Part shown: piece after piece, positions 56,767-64,000 of the stretch | How positions within the stretch are numbered: the first letter of the stretch is position 1 | Layout of the letters: each line of letters begins with the position of its first letter | Translations under genes and position numbers: made by a program | From: Corallium rubrum | Lineage: Eukaryota; Cnidaria; Anthozoa; Scleralcyonacea; Coralliidae | Direction: 5' to 3' | NCBI GenBank assembly: GCA_964035015.1 | Contig: OZ036000.1 | Coordinates: 6,873,209 to 6,937,208 of the forward strand | Length of the DNA: 64,000 nucleotides | Notes under the pieces: model-generated | What the model was told of the DNA's origin: nothing | What the model saw: only the letters and a program-made list of their open reading frames with translations | Database searches by the model: none

Positions 56767-59700
56767 CTAAAACACAAAATCATTCGTTACCATTTAGTTG
56801 GCTTTGATTTCTAATGTTTGATTGACTGGTAAATTACTGCAAGTTCATCTTTATTATTCACGACTCCCAACTGCAAAAGCAACATCTTCAACTGAAATGT
56901 ATCCCACCCTCCCTCCCGCACTCCCTCCTCCCTCCCTCCCTTCCTCCTTTCCTTTCCTTTCCTTCCTTTCCTTTCCTTCCTTCCTTCCTTCCTTCCTTCC
57001 TTCCTTCATTCCTTCCTTTTCTTGCTTGCTTCCTTCCTTCCTCTCAGTCTTTCCTTCCCTCCCTCCCTCCCTCCCTCCCTCCCTCCCTCCCTCCCTTCCT
57101 TCCTTCCTTCCTTCCTTCCCCCTCCTTCCTTCCTTCCTTCCTTCCTTCCTTCCTTCCTTCCTTCCTTCCTTCCTTCCTTCCTTCCTTCCTTCCTTCCTTC
57201 CTTCCTTCCTTCCTTCCTTCCTTCCTTCCTTCCTTCCTTCCTTCCTTCCTTCCTTCCTTCCTTCCTTCCAAATTATATATACAAGATAATATTACTCACT
57301 ATTTGTCATCGCCATAATCATCAAGAGCCACTCCGATAGTTATTGAGACGATCACAACTGGTACTCCTAAAACGGCAAGAACATTTTATGAGGAGAACTA
57401 CAGTAATAAAGTATTGAGTAAAGTGCCTTTTTTAAAAGGTTACTTTACTCAATAAAGTAAAAAAACGTATTAAACATGTCTACCATAAACTAACTTATTT
57501 TATACTGGACAATCCTATCAGTCGTATCTAAACTGTTCTCCTTAAAGGTCCAGTAAAGGTTATCCCTTATTGATCCAGTGTTATTACAGGAAGAAACCAG
57601 ATTATGCGGAGAAAACCTGCGATGTCTGATAACTTGAAACTGAAAGCACTCTTCTCGTATACGGTCGAAGGAAAATTTTAATGTAATAACTTCATCGAAC
57701 AGAAAGTAAACACAACTAACAGAAGGTGAACGGCTCCGATGCGCTAACCCACTGTGCCATCAACACCAAGCAGAAAGCATGGTCCTTCGATCGTTCTGTA
57801 CCTTGGATGGCTGATCGACTTACGGCCTAGGCAAAGCATTTTAAATTTAAGTTGTGTATAGTAAATTACTTTCCCAAGTGTTGTGTCATTATCAGGTTGC
57901 GGTTCGATCTCTGTCTGGGGCTCCAGAAACATTTCCTAAGCATTTGAGCTTGACGAACGTCTGTTACGATACACCGGGGCATTGGTGCAGCCGCCCCCAC
58001 GAAACCTAAAGGCTGGGGGGGATGAGCCCAGCCTTATACTCATAATTTATTAATTATTGTCATTCCATCATCCATGTGCCTGCAAAATGACTATTCAAAA
58101 CGCAGGGAATTTCCCCGAACGCAGGAAATGCTGTTTCCGAGACTTGCTAATTCACAAATTTTCCAGGGGCATGTCCCCGGATCCCGCTACATGTCTTGGG
58201 CCTTACATTCTCACCCCCACCCTATATTTCAACTATTCCGCTGCCCTTGCCAAGCTCCCAACGTACCACGTGCATTACGTGTAGACATACCAATTCTTAA
58301 TAATACGTGTTTGAACAATATAATGTTATGTCATATACAAAGAACTTTTGCAAATGACGGTCGTTGACAACGTAGAAAAAGCATTTTTACGTTGTAAAGA
58401 CAACGCGAAACCTTAATCACTACAGACGCCTTGGGAAAGCTTAACCTTACTCTCGCGACTAACATAGAATGAACAAGTGTATCGCTTCAAGAATTTAAGA
58501 ACAAGGCAAGTCCGTGCGATAATGTATCTTGAAATTTGAATGTATAAATACACCACCATTCAATATCACTGTTAAACTTACTACCGTAGCCGTAGTCCGT
58601 TGCCGTGAATCTTAAAGTCCCTAATACTCACCCCAAGCAACAACACAGCACTTTAGCATAAATTTTGGAACATATGTAGGAAGAACTTTAACGAATGCTA
58701 GGTACATGTTAAAAGCTTCTATAGCCATCCACATGAATGCCACTAGTAAAAAATAATGCAATGCTATCGCGGCTGCACGACAACTAGCCAAAGAAGAGGT
58801 CTTGGATCTTTCAGCAGCGGCAAGGAAGACAATCAATGTTAAAGACAACGCGATGCAGAAGTTGAGTAAGATTTGACCGGGAATCTTACTTCGAAACTCT
58901 CTGCAAAAGAAGGAAAGTTGATAAGTAATATATAAAGCATGAGCAGTGATCTGTATCTGATTTACAAGACGAGCACTTATCAAATGGACGCATCTAAATA
59001 GCCATGTTTTCAAACTATTTTTCAAGTTGGAGTGATTTTAGCTAAGTAAAGTGAAGTTAGTTTATGTAAATCTTTTTGTATGCGATTTACAGATATTGAT
59101 TAAATATTCATTTCTTTTGAATTTTCTTTATGAATTTTTAATGCTGGAATTTGACTTACAGTTTACGTACTGTTTAATAAACGAGCAGGAGTGTTTTATC
59201 AGATATAAAGACACGAGGCGAAGCCGAGTGTTTTTATTTCTGATAAAACACGAACTGCGAGTTTATTGAACGGCTTCAAAAACGAACCACTTGGTAAGTT
59301 CATTGGTGGAGTTAGTTTGAAAAATAACCTTGTCTAAGCCCAGAAAATCAAAGCTAAAGTTTATGTAAATCAGGAGAAATCTTTATCACATATAAAGATA
59401 CGATACGGTCATGACTTTCTTTTGTGTTTTCCTCATGAATTATTAATGAGTTTTTGAAGGCTCCTTAAAGGGCACATGACTCGAAAATTAAGTTTGTCTT
59501 ATTGAAAAGAACATTTAAAATGATAGAATAACATCTTTTGCAGTTCTTGGTTTCCTTGCTTCGTTTTTGAGATATTCCAGTTTGTTTGATATGCAAATGA
59601 CACAACTTTTTATGTCACACGTGCATGCATAATGAGTATTATGAGTTACCGAGGGAAGTTACATATCTTTGCTATTGTGAAACGAAATCACTTGGAATTC

Positions 59701-62700
59701 TACATGTTTGGTGTTGTGGGTAGAAATACGCACATGCTTCCTTTGAGTTAAGCCCATGTTTTCATAATAGCAAAGATATGTAACCTTTTCTGGTAACTCA
59801 TTATGCACATGTGACGTAAAAAGTTCTGCATTTGCATATCAAACAAGCTGGAATATCTCAAAAACGAAGCAAGGAAACCAAAAACTGCAAAAGATGTTAT
59901 TTTATCATTTTAAATGTTCTTTTCAATAAGACAAACTTAATTTTCGAGTCATATGCCCTTTAAGGCCCTGTTAAACGGTGCAACATTGACGTATCGTTGC
60001 AAGACAAGTTGCATAAACCATTGCAGCGTGTAACATGCTATGCAATGGTCAAAATCGTTGAGAGACAATTAAGTTGCATAAACCACTGCAATGGGCAACA
60101 TGCTGTGCAATGACCAAGGTCATTGTCAGACAACTTGCATAAACCATTGCAGTGTGTAACATGCTGGGCAATGGTCAAATTCGTGCGGGACAAGTTGCGG
60201 AAATCGCTGCATAAGTAAATAGAGTTATTCTCTGTTCAACGTTGCAAAAACGTGTCTCGCACCGATCTTGACCATTGCACAGCATGTTTACACACTGCAA
60301 CAGCTGCAGCATCAAGGACAACAACAACAACAGCAACAACAACAGCAACAACAACAACAACAACAGCAACAACAACAACAACAACAACAACTTTTTACTC
60401 ACTTCAGAACCAATATTGTAATTATGGTCAACACTAGTCCTGCCAGTGACAGCCCACATCCAATATAACTGATTAAACCAAGTATTTTGTCATGGGATGT
60501 TTCTTCATGGGGAGATATGTCCTAAGGAATAAACAAATAAGATTATTTTTGCAGTCAGAATCAATCTCGTACCCAGACCCTGCGATCCTTTTGCTTGGTA
60601 CTGACCAAAAGGATCGTAGGCTCTGGGTACGAGATTGAGTCCGAATAACCCAGAGTGAAACAACGTTAAGTAAGAGTAGCTATGAACTAACAGCATATCT
60701 TCTCACCTAGAATTCAGGATTTTCCTAAATTCTAAACCCTAACCCTAATCTTGTTTTGAAGGGTCAAGATCTGTTGCCCCGCACCCCCATGAGGGAGCCG
60801 CGTTAGTGGGATCAGCTCTTCCGCAGAGCCTTTACCCACTCGCCAGTCAACCCGTCGGGCATCTGGAGTGCCATAGGGACGTGCATTGGCGCCATACGGG
60901 AGCAGTGCATACCCCCGACAGCCCGTCTGTTAGGACTGCCTACGCTTTAAGTGAAATATCGGGCTCCCTAAAGCCGAACCTATTGCCGTCGCTAGTAATC
61001 CGAAGACTACATCATAGATCATAGGCGAGGCTAGTCTTGCCATCACTAGTAGCCGAGGAGCATGCGAGCTACATCGTAGATCATAGGCGAACTGGTTTCC
61101 ATCACCGGAATCCGTTCTTAAGGCCCATTTCCACTCAGGAGAATTTTCCTTGGACAGGAAATTTCCCTTTGTCTTGTGAGCTCTTGGGCAGAACTAATGA
61201 GTTTGAGACAAAAGAAAATGTCTTATCCGAGGAAAATTCTCCTGAGTGGAAATGGGCCGATAGACATAGCCAATGACCTTAATCTTACCTCTAACTGACC
61301 CTAAACGTAACCTAACCCTAAACTTAACGACAGTCCCAGGGAGTACGACCATTACACTAATACACCCTACTTATATGCTTTTCAGTTTAACGTACTGCAT
61401 GTGGGACAGAGAAGATGCCTAGGATGCATGTGATTCACACAAAAGTGAGAGGACGCATGTCGGATCCTTAGAAAAATAGCACACCATTACAGCAAATACT
61501 AGATACATGATTTCTCCAGCAAGCTTTCTAACTTTTAATATAAAAGAAAGTGTCCTGTACGCACGTTCTGATTGACCAAGTCCCGAGCATTTATAAGAGT
61601 ATGGAAATCATGAATGACGTAAAATGACATACAATGGTGTAAAATAGCGTTACGAGCGGGAGAAGCCAGCCATCTTCCAAAAGTGTACAACTTTGAGCTT
61701 GTTTTTTCTTCAGTCTTATTTTATAAAACAATAAAACATATCGCTCCTGCACATATTACTCTTTTATAAAATAAGGTGCCCTCTACGCACGCTCTGATTG
61801 GCTGGGCCCCGTGCATTTATAAGAGAACATAGATCATGAATGACGTAGAATGGCGTCAGCAGGCCGGAAAAGCCCGCCAAATTCCTAAACTACCTCACTT
61901 TTAGTTTGATTTTTCCTCTTCTTATTTTATAAAACAAATAAAACATATCGCTCCTGTGCATATGTACTCTTATAAAGGTACATTTGACGTGATTTGAACA
62001 CGAAAGAAGTGTAAAGGCACTCGGCTATCGCCTCGCGCCTCTACTCAACTTCTTTCGTGTTCAAATGACGTCAAACGTGCCTTTATAAGAGTACATATGC
62101 ACGGAGTTTTATGTTTTATTTGTTAAATAAAGGTACGTTTGACGTCATTTGAACACGAAAAGAAGTGTAAAGGTTCTCGGCTACCGTCCAGTGGCGTAGC
62201 CAGGGGGGAGCTGGGGGAGTCGCGGCTCCCCCCTTTAGATATAATACAACAGACAGAAAACTGATGCAATATGAATTATGTCAGGAAATAAACCATAAAC
62301 AGTGTATTCAATCTGATGAGTGTATGCATTTTGAGTATCTATGTGACGTTTGCATGTTTTGAGTATTTTATATGACGTTTTTTAACCTTTAGAGTCTGTA
62401 AAATCTTTCTCTAAAAGCCAGGAAATGACATTTCAGTGACTCTCGATTTCAAAATTTCCCGCGGGAGCATGCCCTCGGAAACCCCCTAAAAATTTATTCT
62501 GATTTCGGCTCCCCCCTTTTCAAAATCCTGGCTACGCCCCTGCTACCGTTTGGTGCTTCTACTCAACCTTATGCGGCGGAGCTTTTAGAATATGCAGAGT
62601 TGGAAAAAAGCTGCGAGTATGCGGGTACCACCCGGAGGAAGGTTTACTTTAGTAAGGAAGGTTTGAAGTGAAAACACGTGAAACAACACATTCGGTAATC

Positions 62701-63733
62701 TGAGAAAGTTACAATTGATCAAGAAAGGTGTCGAGAAGAAAAGCGATTTGCAGCAAAACATTGGCTAACCAACAATTATGCAGCACTGGCAGTGGCAGCA
62801 GTTACGTGTGTGAGACATGTATGCTGATGTCTGCTGTGATGTCTGTATCTTCACAGTTGTCGAGGGTAGTTAGTAGGCTGTCAGTCAGCAGCGGTCAGTT
62901 ATTATAGTAGCTATTGTAGCATGCCAAAGCTTACCTAGGAAAACCTAGAAAACCAAGGTACTGTAAAAGTCACGCAGTATTTATGAACGTTGCAAAACAC
63001 AAAATTCTCGCTATATGTTTTGAGGAAGGTTATCTAAACTTAAAAACCCATCCGGAGGAAGGTTGAATACTTTTTCCAACTCTGAGTATATGTTAAATGT
63101 AACTTTTCACTACTTACCATTAACATAGCAAAATTTGTGAGGTGATTACAACTGCAAATTATCCTCCCATCTTGACCAACGCCTCGAAATTCACAACCTT
63201 CTTGAGACCAATTTCCCTGAGTAAAATTCCAGAAGCTGCACAACGTACTATTTTTGTCGCCAGGCTGCAAAGTCGCAAACGATATCTCAACCGGGTTTCT
63301 TAAATTCGAAACGGATAACGCTTTAATGCTACCGGCAATAACATAACTGTTTAGTTGACGTTTGGAGGACTCCGTTTCAGATTGATTGGAAGTCACTCGA
63401 AAGAATTTTGATTCCTTGTAAATAGCTAAGATAACTTTTTGTGGGCTAGAAAAATTTGTTAGGGAAGACTCGTTGAATATGGTGGGAGGAATACGAATCG
63501 TTGTTGCTTTCGATGCAGAAACTTTCTTGTCGTTTGAGAGTCCTTTCACAATACTCGTATTCCTTAGTAGTGCAATCTTCGTGTCGTTTATTATTCCTGC
63601 GAATGTTAGCCCAAGAAACGAACGTGGTTGAACGCGGGATACTTCGACAGCGTAATTTTTCAGCGTTCTCTGGAAAGAGTTTTCTAAGCTGATTGTTAAT
63701 GTCCCGATAAGAGTGTTCAACGCTTCAACAATC
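55923..63733 (-). CDS. Adhesion G-protein-coupled receptor (family B2), 3' part of gene, five exons
   Basis: Spliced from 63,733-63,118, 60,521-60,403, 58,900-58,632, 57,366-57,300 and 56,766-55,923. All four introns have GT and AG ends and the codon phases join exactly. The product has the C-terminal part of a GAIN domain, a GPS with Cys-x-Phe-Trp, Trp-Ser, Gly-Cys and Cys-x-Cys-Asn-His-Leu-Thr, seven hydrophobic helices, and an approximately 175-residue acidic/Ser-rich cytoplasmic tail without an obvious PDZ ligand (it ends NNTTV). The cysteine in the TM3 exon (SLASCRAAA) and the one before TM5 (KYCRLFG) are the conserved disulfide pair. Family knowledge: such receptors self-cleave at His-Leu|Thr and are activated by the tethered peptide. 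The ligand-binding N-terminus lies beyond the window, so the subfamily is unknown. Confidence 0.93.
56906..57269. repeat. (CCTT)n/(CCCT)n polypyrimidine tract in the aGPCR intron
   Basis: About 360 bp of nearly pure CCTT and CCCT repeat on the plus strand, which is GGAA/AAGG on the coding strand. It fills two-thirds of the 533-bp intron between the TM4 and TM5-7 exons. Confidence 0.97.
57300..57366 (-). CDS. aGPCR exon: TM4, 67-bp micro-exon
   Basis: Acceptor CTTGCCGTTTTAG|GAG and donor AAATA|GTGAGT. It encodes VPVVIVSITIGVALDDYGDD followed by K and the first two bases of Tyr. Phases match on both sides. A polypurine microsatellite starts 30 nt after its donor on the sense strand. Confidence 0.9.
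57412..57454. repeat. Small hairpin in the aGPCR intron
   Basis: TATTGAGTAAAGT and ACTTTACTCAATA are separated by about 17 bp. Confidence 0.85.
57455..58631. other. aGPCR intron between TM4 and TM2-3 exons
   Basis: About 1.2 kb with no exon visible. A tRNA-like A-box phrase lies on the minus strand near 57,760 and a GGTTCGATC phrase on the plus strand at 57,900, but they do not form one promoter. GGGGCATGTCCCCGGATCCC near 58,166 is transposon-like. Confidence 0.5.
58632..58900 (-). CDS. aGPCR exon: TM2 and TM3, start of TM4
   Basis: Acceptor CTTCTTTTGCAG|AGAG, donor TTGGG|GTGAGT, 269 bp. It encodes FRSKIPGQILLNFCIALSLT (TM2), SLASCRAAAIALHYFLLVAF (TM3 with the conserved Cys), and MWMAIEAFNMYLAFVKVLP, then FMLKCCVVAWG leading into TM4. 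Confidence 0.93.
59174..59268. repeat. Inverted repeat in the aGPCR intron
   Basis: TTAATAAAC and GTGTTTTATCAGATATAAA on the left are matched by TTTATTTCTGATAAAACAC and GTTTATTGAA on the right, with the loop ACACGAGGCGAAGCCGAGTG. Confidence 0.85.
59465..59963. mobile_element. TTAA foldback element, family 1 copy 3
   Basis: TTAAAGGGCACATGACTCGA on the left is mirrored by TCGAGTCATATGCCCTTTAA on the right. The arms continue through AAGTTTGTCTTATTGAAAAG, TTTTGAGATATTCCAG, TTTGATATGCAAATGACAC and ATGTCACACGTGCATGCATAA. The best-preserved copy of the family. It lies in the intron between TM1 and TM2-3 exons. Confidence 0.9.
59985..60300. repeat. ~62-bp tandem repeat with an inverted half-unit
   Basis: Three units containing AGTTGCATAAACCA, GCAATGGTCAA and AACATGCT start near 60,007, 60,072 and 60,132. 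The end, at about 60,262-60,300, runs in the opposite direction (TTGACCATTGCACAGCATG). Confidence 0.75.
60318..60391. repeat. (CAA)n microsatellite next to the TM1 exon donor
   Basis: CAA with occasional CAG units on the plus strand, so (TTG)n on the coding strand, starting 11 nt after the splice donor at 60,402. Confidence 0.95.
60403..60521 (-). CDS. aGPCR exon: linker and TM1
   Basis: Between the acceptor TTTATTCCTTAG|GAC and the donor GAA|GTGAGT. It encodes DISPHEETSHDKILGLISYI followed by a hydrophobic helix GCGLSLAGLVLTIITILVL. 119 bp. It ends with two bases of a Lys codon completed by the next exon. This exon is too short to appear as a long ORF. Confidence 0.92.
60562..60637. mobile_element. 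Hairpin MITE
   Basis: CAATCTCGTACCCAGA and GCGATCCTTTT on the left, AAAAGGATCGTAGG and TCTGGGTACGAGATTG on the right, with a 14-bp loop. A fragment with the same GGGTACGAGATTG end lies at about 31,966. Confidence 0.85.
60733..60750. repeat. Short telomere-like sequence
   Basis: TAAACCCTAACCCTAATC contains about two and a half CCCTAA units. CCTAACCCTAAACTTAA occurs again at about 61,311. Too short to call an interstitial telomere. Confidence 0.5.
60983..61092. repeat. Diverged tandem duplication, about 60 bp
   Basis: TTGCC(G/A)TC(G/A)CTAGTA and CTACATC(A/G)TAGATCATAGGCGA occur twice in the same order. Confidence 0.6.
61122..61258. mobile_element. 137-bp MITE in the aGPCR intron
   Basis: GGCCCATTTCCACTCAGGAG with AATTTTCCT on the left, and AGGAAAATTCTCCTGAGTGG with AAATGGGCC on the right. 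Confidence 0.87.
61541..61985. repeat. Tandem pair of a ~230-bp repeat
   Basis: GTACGCACGTTCTGATTG, CATTTATAAGAG, ATCATGAATGACGTA, TCTTATTTTATAAAACA and ATAAAACATATCGCTCCTG occur in this order at 61,556-61,750 and again, with changes, at 61,793-61,960. Confidence 0.8.
61960..62101. mobile_element. Long hairpin at the end of the tandem repeat
   Basis: GTGCATATGTACTCTTATAA with AGGTACATTTGACGT and TTGAACACGAAAGAAGT is mirrored by ACTTCTTTCGTGTTCAA, ACGTCAAACGTGCCT and TTATAAGAGTACATATGCAC. The loop is about 40 bp. A third, truncated arm (62,125-62,185) repeats the same sequence. Confidence 0.88.
62189..62542. mobile_element. hAT-type MITE with 8-bp target duplication
   Basis: The left end CAGTGGCGTAGCCAGG and right end CCTGGCTACGCCCCTG are inverted repeats. 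The flanks CTACCGTC (62,181-62,188) and CTACCGTT (62,543-62,550) match at seven of eight positions. The interior has GCGGCTCCCCCCTTTAG and GGCTCCCCCCTTTTC near the two ends. Confidence 0.88.
62590..63091. mobile_element. Element with inverted ends just outside the GPS exon donor
   Basis: ATATGCAGAGTTGGAAAAAAG near 62,590 is mirrored by TTTTTCCAACTCTGAGTATAT ending at 63,091. The phrase CCGGAGGAAGGTT occurs in the same direction near each end (62,633 and 63,052). The right end is 27 bp from the donor of the GAIN/GPS exon. Confidence 0.6.
63118..63733 (-). CDS. aGPCR exon: GAIN subdomain B and GPS
   Basis: The acceptor TTTTCCCAG|GATTG gives a start at 63,733 in phase 1 and the donor ATG|GTAAGT ends it at 63,118, phase 0. 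About 205 codons. Near the end are STLCSFWNFTQGNWSQEGCE and CSCNHLTNFAMLM. The GPS cleavage triplet His-Leu-Thr is intact. The open frame runs on to 63,040 past the donor, which is intron. Confidence 0.93.
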
Positions 63734-63964
63734 CTGGGAAAATATGAAAGAAAATTCGATACAATATATTAAGATATGTTAATTATTTTTTTTGTAATTC
63801 TGGTTGTTTTCATAAATTGTGATGATATTATGATATTGAGTTATTAATATTGTAAACAAGGAGGCACTCGGAGAATATATACTTCCACTAATGGGTTATT
63901 GAGACTCCAGTTTAAGTTACACAATACCGGACTGCATGCATATCGGTTATATAAGGCATAAAAG
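63734..63964. other. aGPCR intron at the right edge
   Basis: AT-rich intron sequence upstream (in the sense direction) of the GAIN/GPS exon. No further exon is visible before the window ends. Confidence 0.6.
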
Positions 63965-64000
63965 CAGACGGACAGACAGACGGACGGACAGACAGACAGA
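63965..64000. repeat. (GACA/GACG)n microsatellite at the window end
   Basis: CAGACGGACAGACAGACGG continues with GACA units to the last base and probably beyond. Confidence 0.9.

Noticed and set aside
57735-57910. tRNA or tRNA-derived SINE
   Set aside because: An A-box-like TGGCACAGTGGGTTAGCGC is on the minus strand and a B-box-like GGTTCGATC on the plus strand, about 140 bp apart. They cannot form one internal promoter.
60770-61100. Possible structural RNA gene or SINE (GC-richer block with GGGAGCCGCG and CCCGTCGGGC)
   Set aside because: No A/B boxes, no rRNA or snRNA sequence recognised, and only a weak tandem duplication.
60733-61330. Interstitial telomere
   Set aside because: Only two to three CCCTAA units at each site, within the range of chance in a window of this size.
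63040-63117. Extension of the GAIN/GPS exon past GTAAGT
   Set aside because: A consensus donor lies at 63,117, and the next exon (TM1) joins in phase and continues the family sequence. The extension has no homology pattern.

Overview
This is animal nuclear DNA and not bacterial. It contains spliced exons with GT/AG sites, a family-B2 (adhesion) GPCR, a TRIM-type RING exon, Ty3/gypsy and BEL/Pao retrotransposons, LINE fragments, many miniature inverted-repeat elements and long micro/minisatellites. The mix suggests a non-bilaterian or invertebrate metazoan, most likely an anthozoan cnidarian (coral or anemone). That placement is an inference from element types and gene style, not from a marker gene.

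Bases 1-28,130 are one satellite array. About 150 head-to-tail monomers of about 177-178 bp run to 25,695, are split by a 1.43-kb long-TIR element with a 5-bp target duplication (25,696-27,122), resume at 27,123 and decay to about 28,380. The array shows higher-order structure at several scales: blocks recurring every 31-33 monomers, a tandem 10-monomer unit, and 5-/6-monomer units tagged by a shortened monomer. The left edge is outside the window.

Bases 28,400-35,640 are gene-free: a foldback element, a 48-bp minisatellite (about 27 copies), a 16-bp G-rich minisatellite (about 40 copies), two TTAA-bounded MITEs sharing one TTAA, hairpins, and microsatellites. Bases 35,559-44,970 hold a retrotransposon nest, all on the minus strand: a broken BEL/Pao element (gag to integrase) joined to a nearly complete but inactive Ty3/gypsy element with a 167-bp 5' LTR, primer-binding site and polypurine tract. 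Pentanucleotide microsatellites have expanded inside both.

Bases 45,000-55,900 hold an inverted pair of mariner-like MITEs, a zinc-finger-like pseudogene fragment, two LINE fragments (one interrupted by two insertions), one RING-finger exon with a good splice donor (49,637-49,816), and a cluster of foldback elements including a hAT-type MITE nested in a TTAA element.

Bases 55,923-63,733 (minus strand) hold the only well-supported host gene: five exons of an adhesion GPCR covering part of the GAIN domain, an intact GPS, all seven transmembrane helices and an approximately 175-residue cytoplasmic tail. All four splice junctions keep the reading frame. Its introns contain MITEs and microsatellites, two of which start within 30 nt of a splice donor. 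The 5' exons lie beyond the right end.

The genes do not form an operon or pathway. What stands out is the layered repeat architecture and the order in which the layers were inserted.
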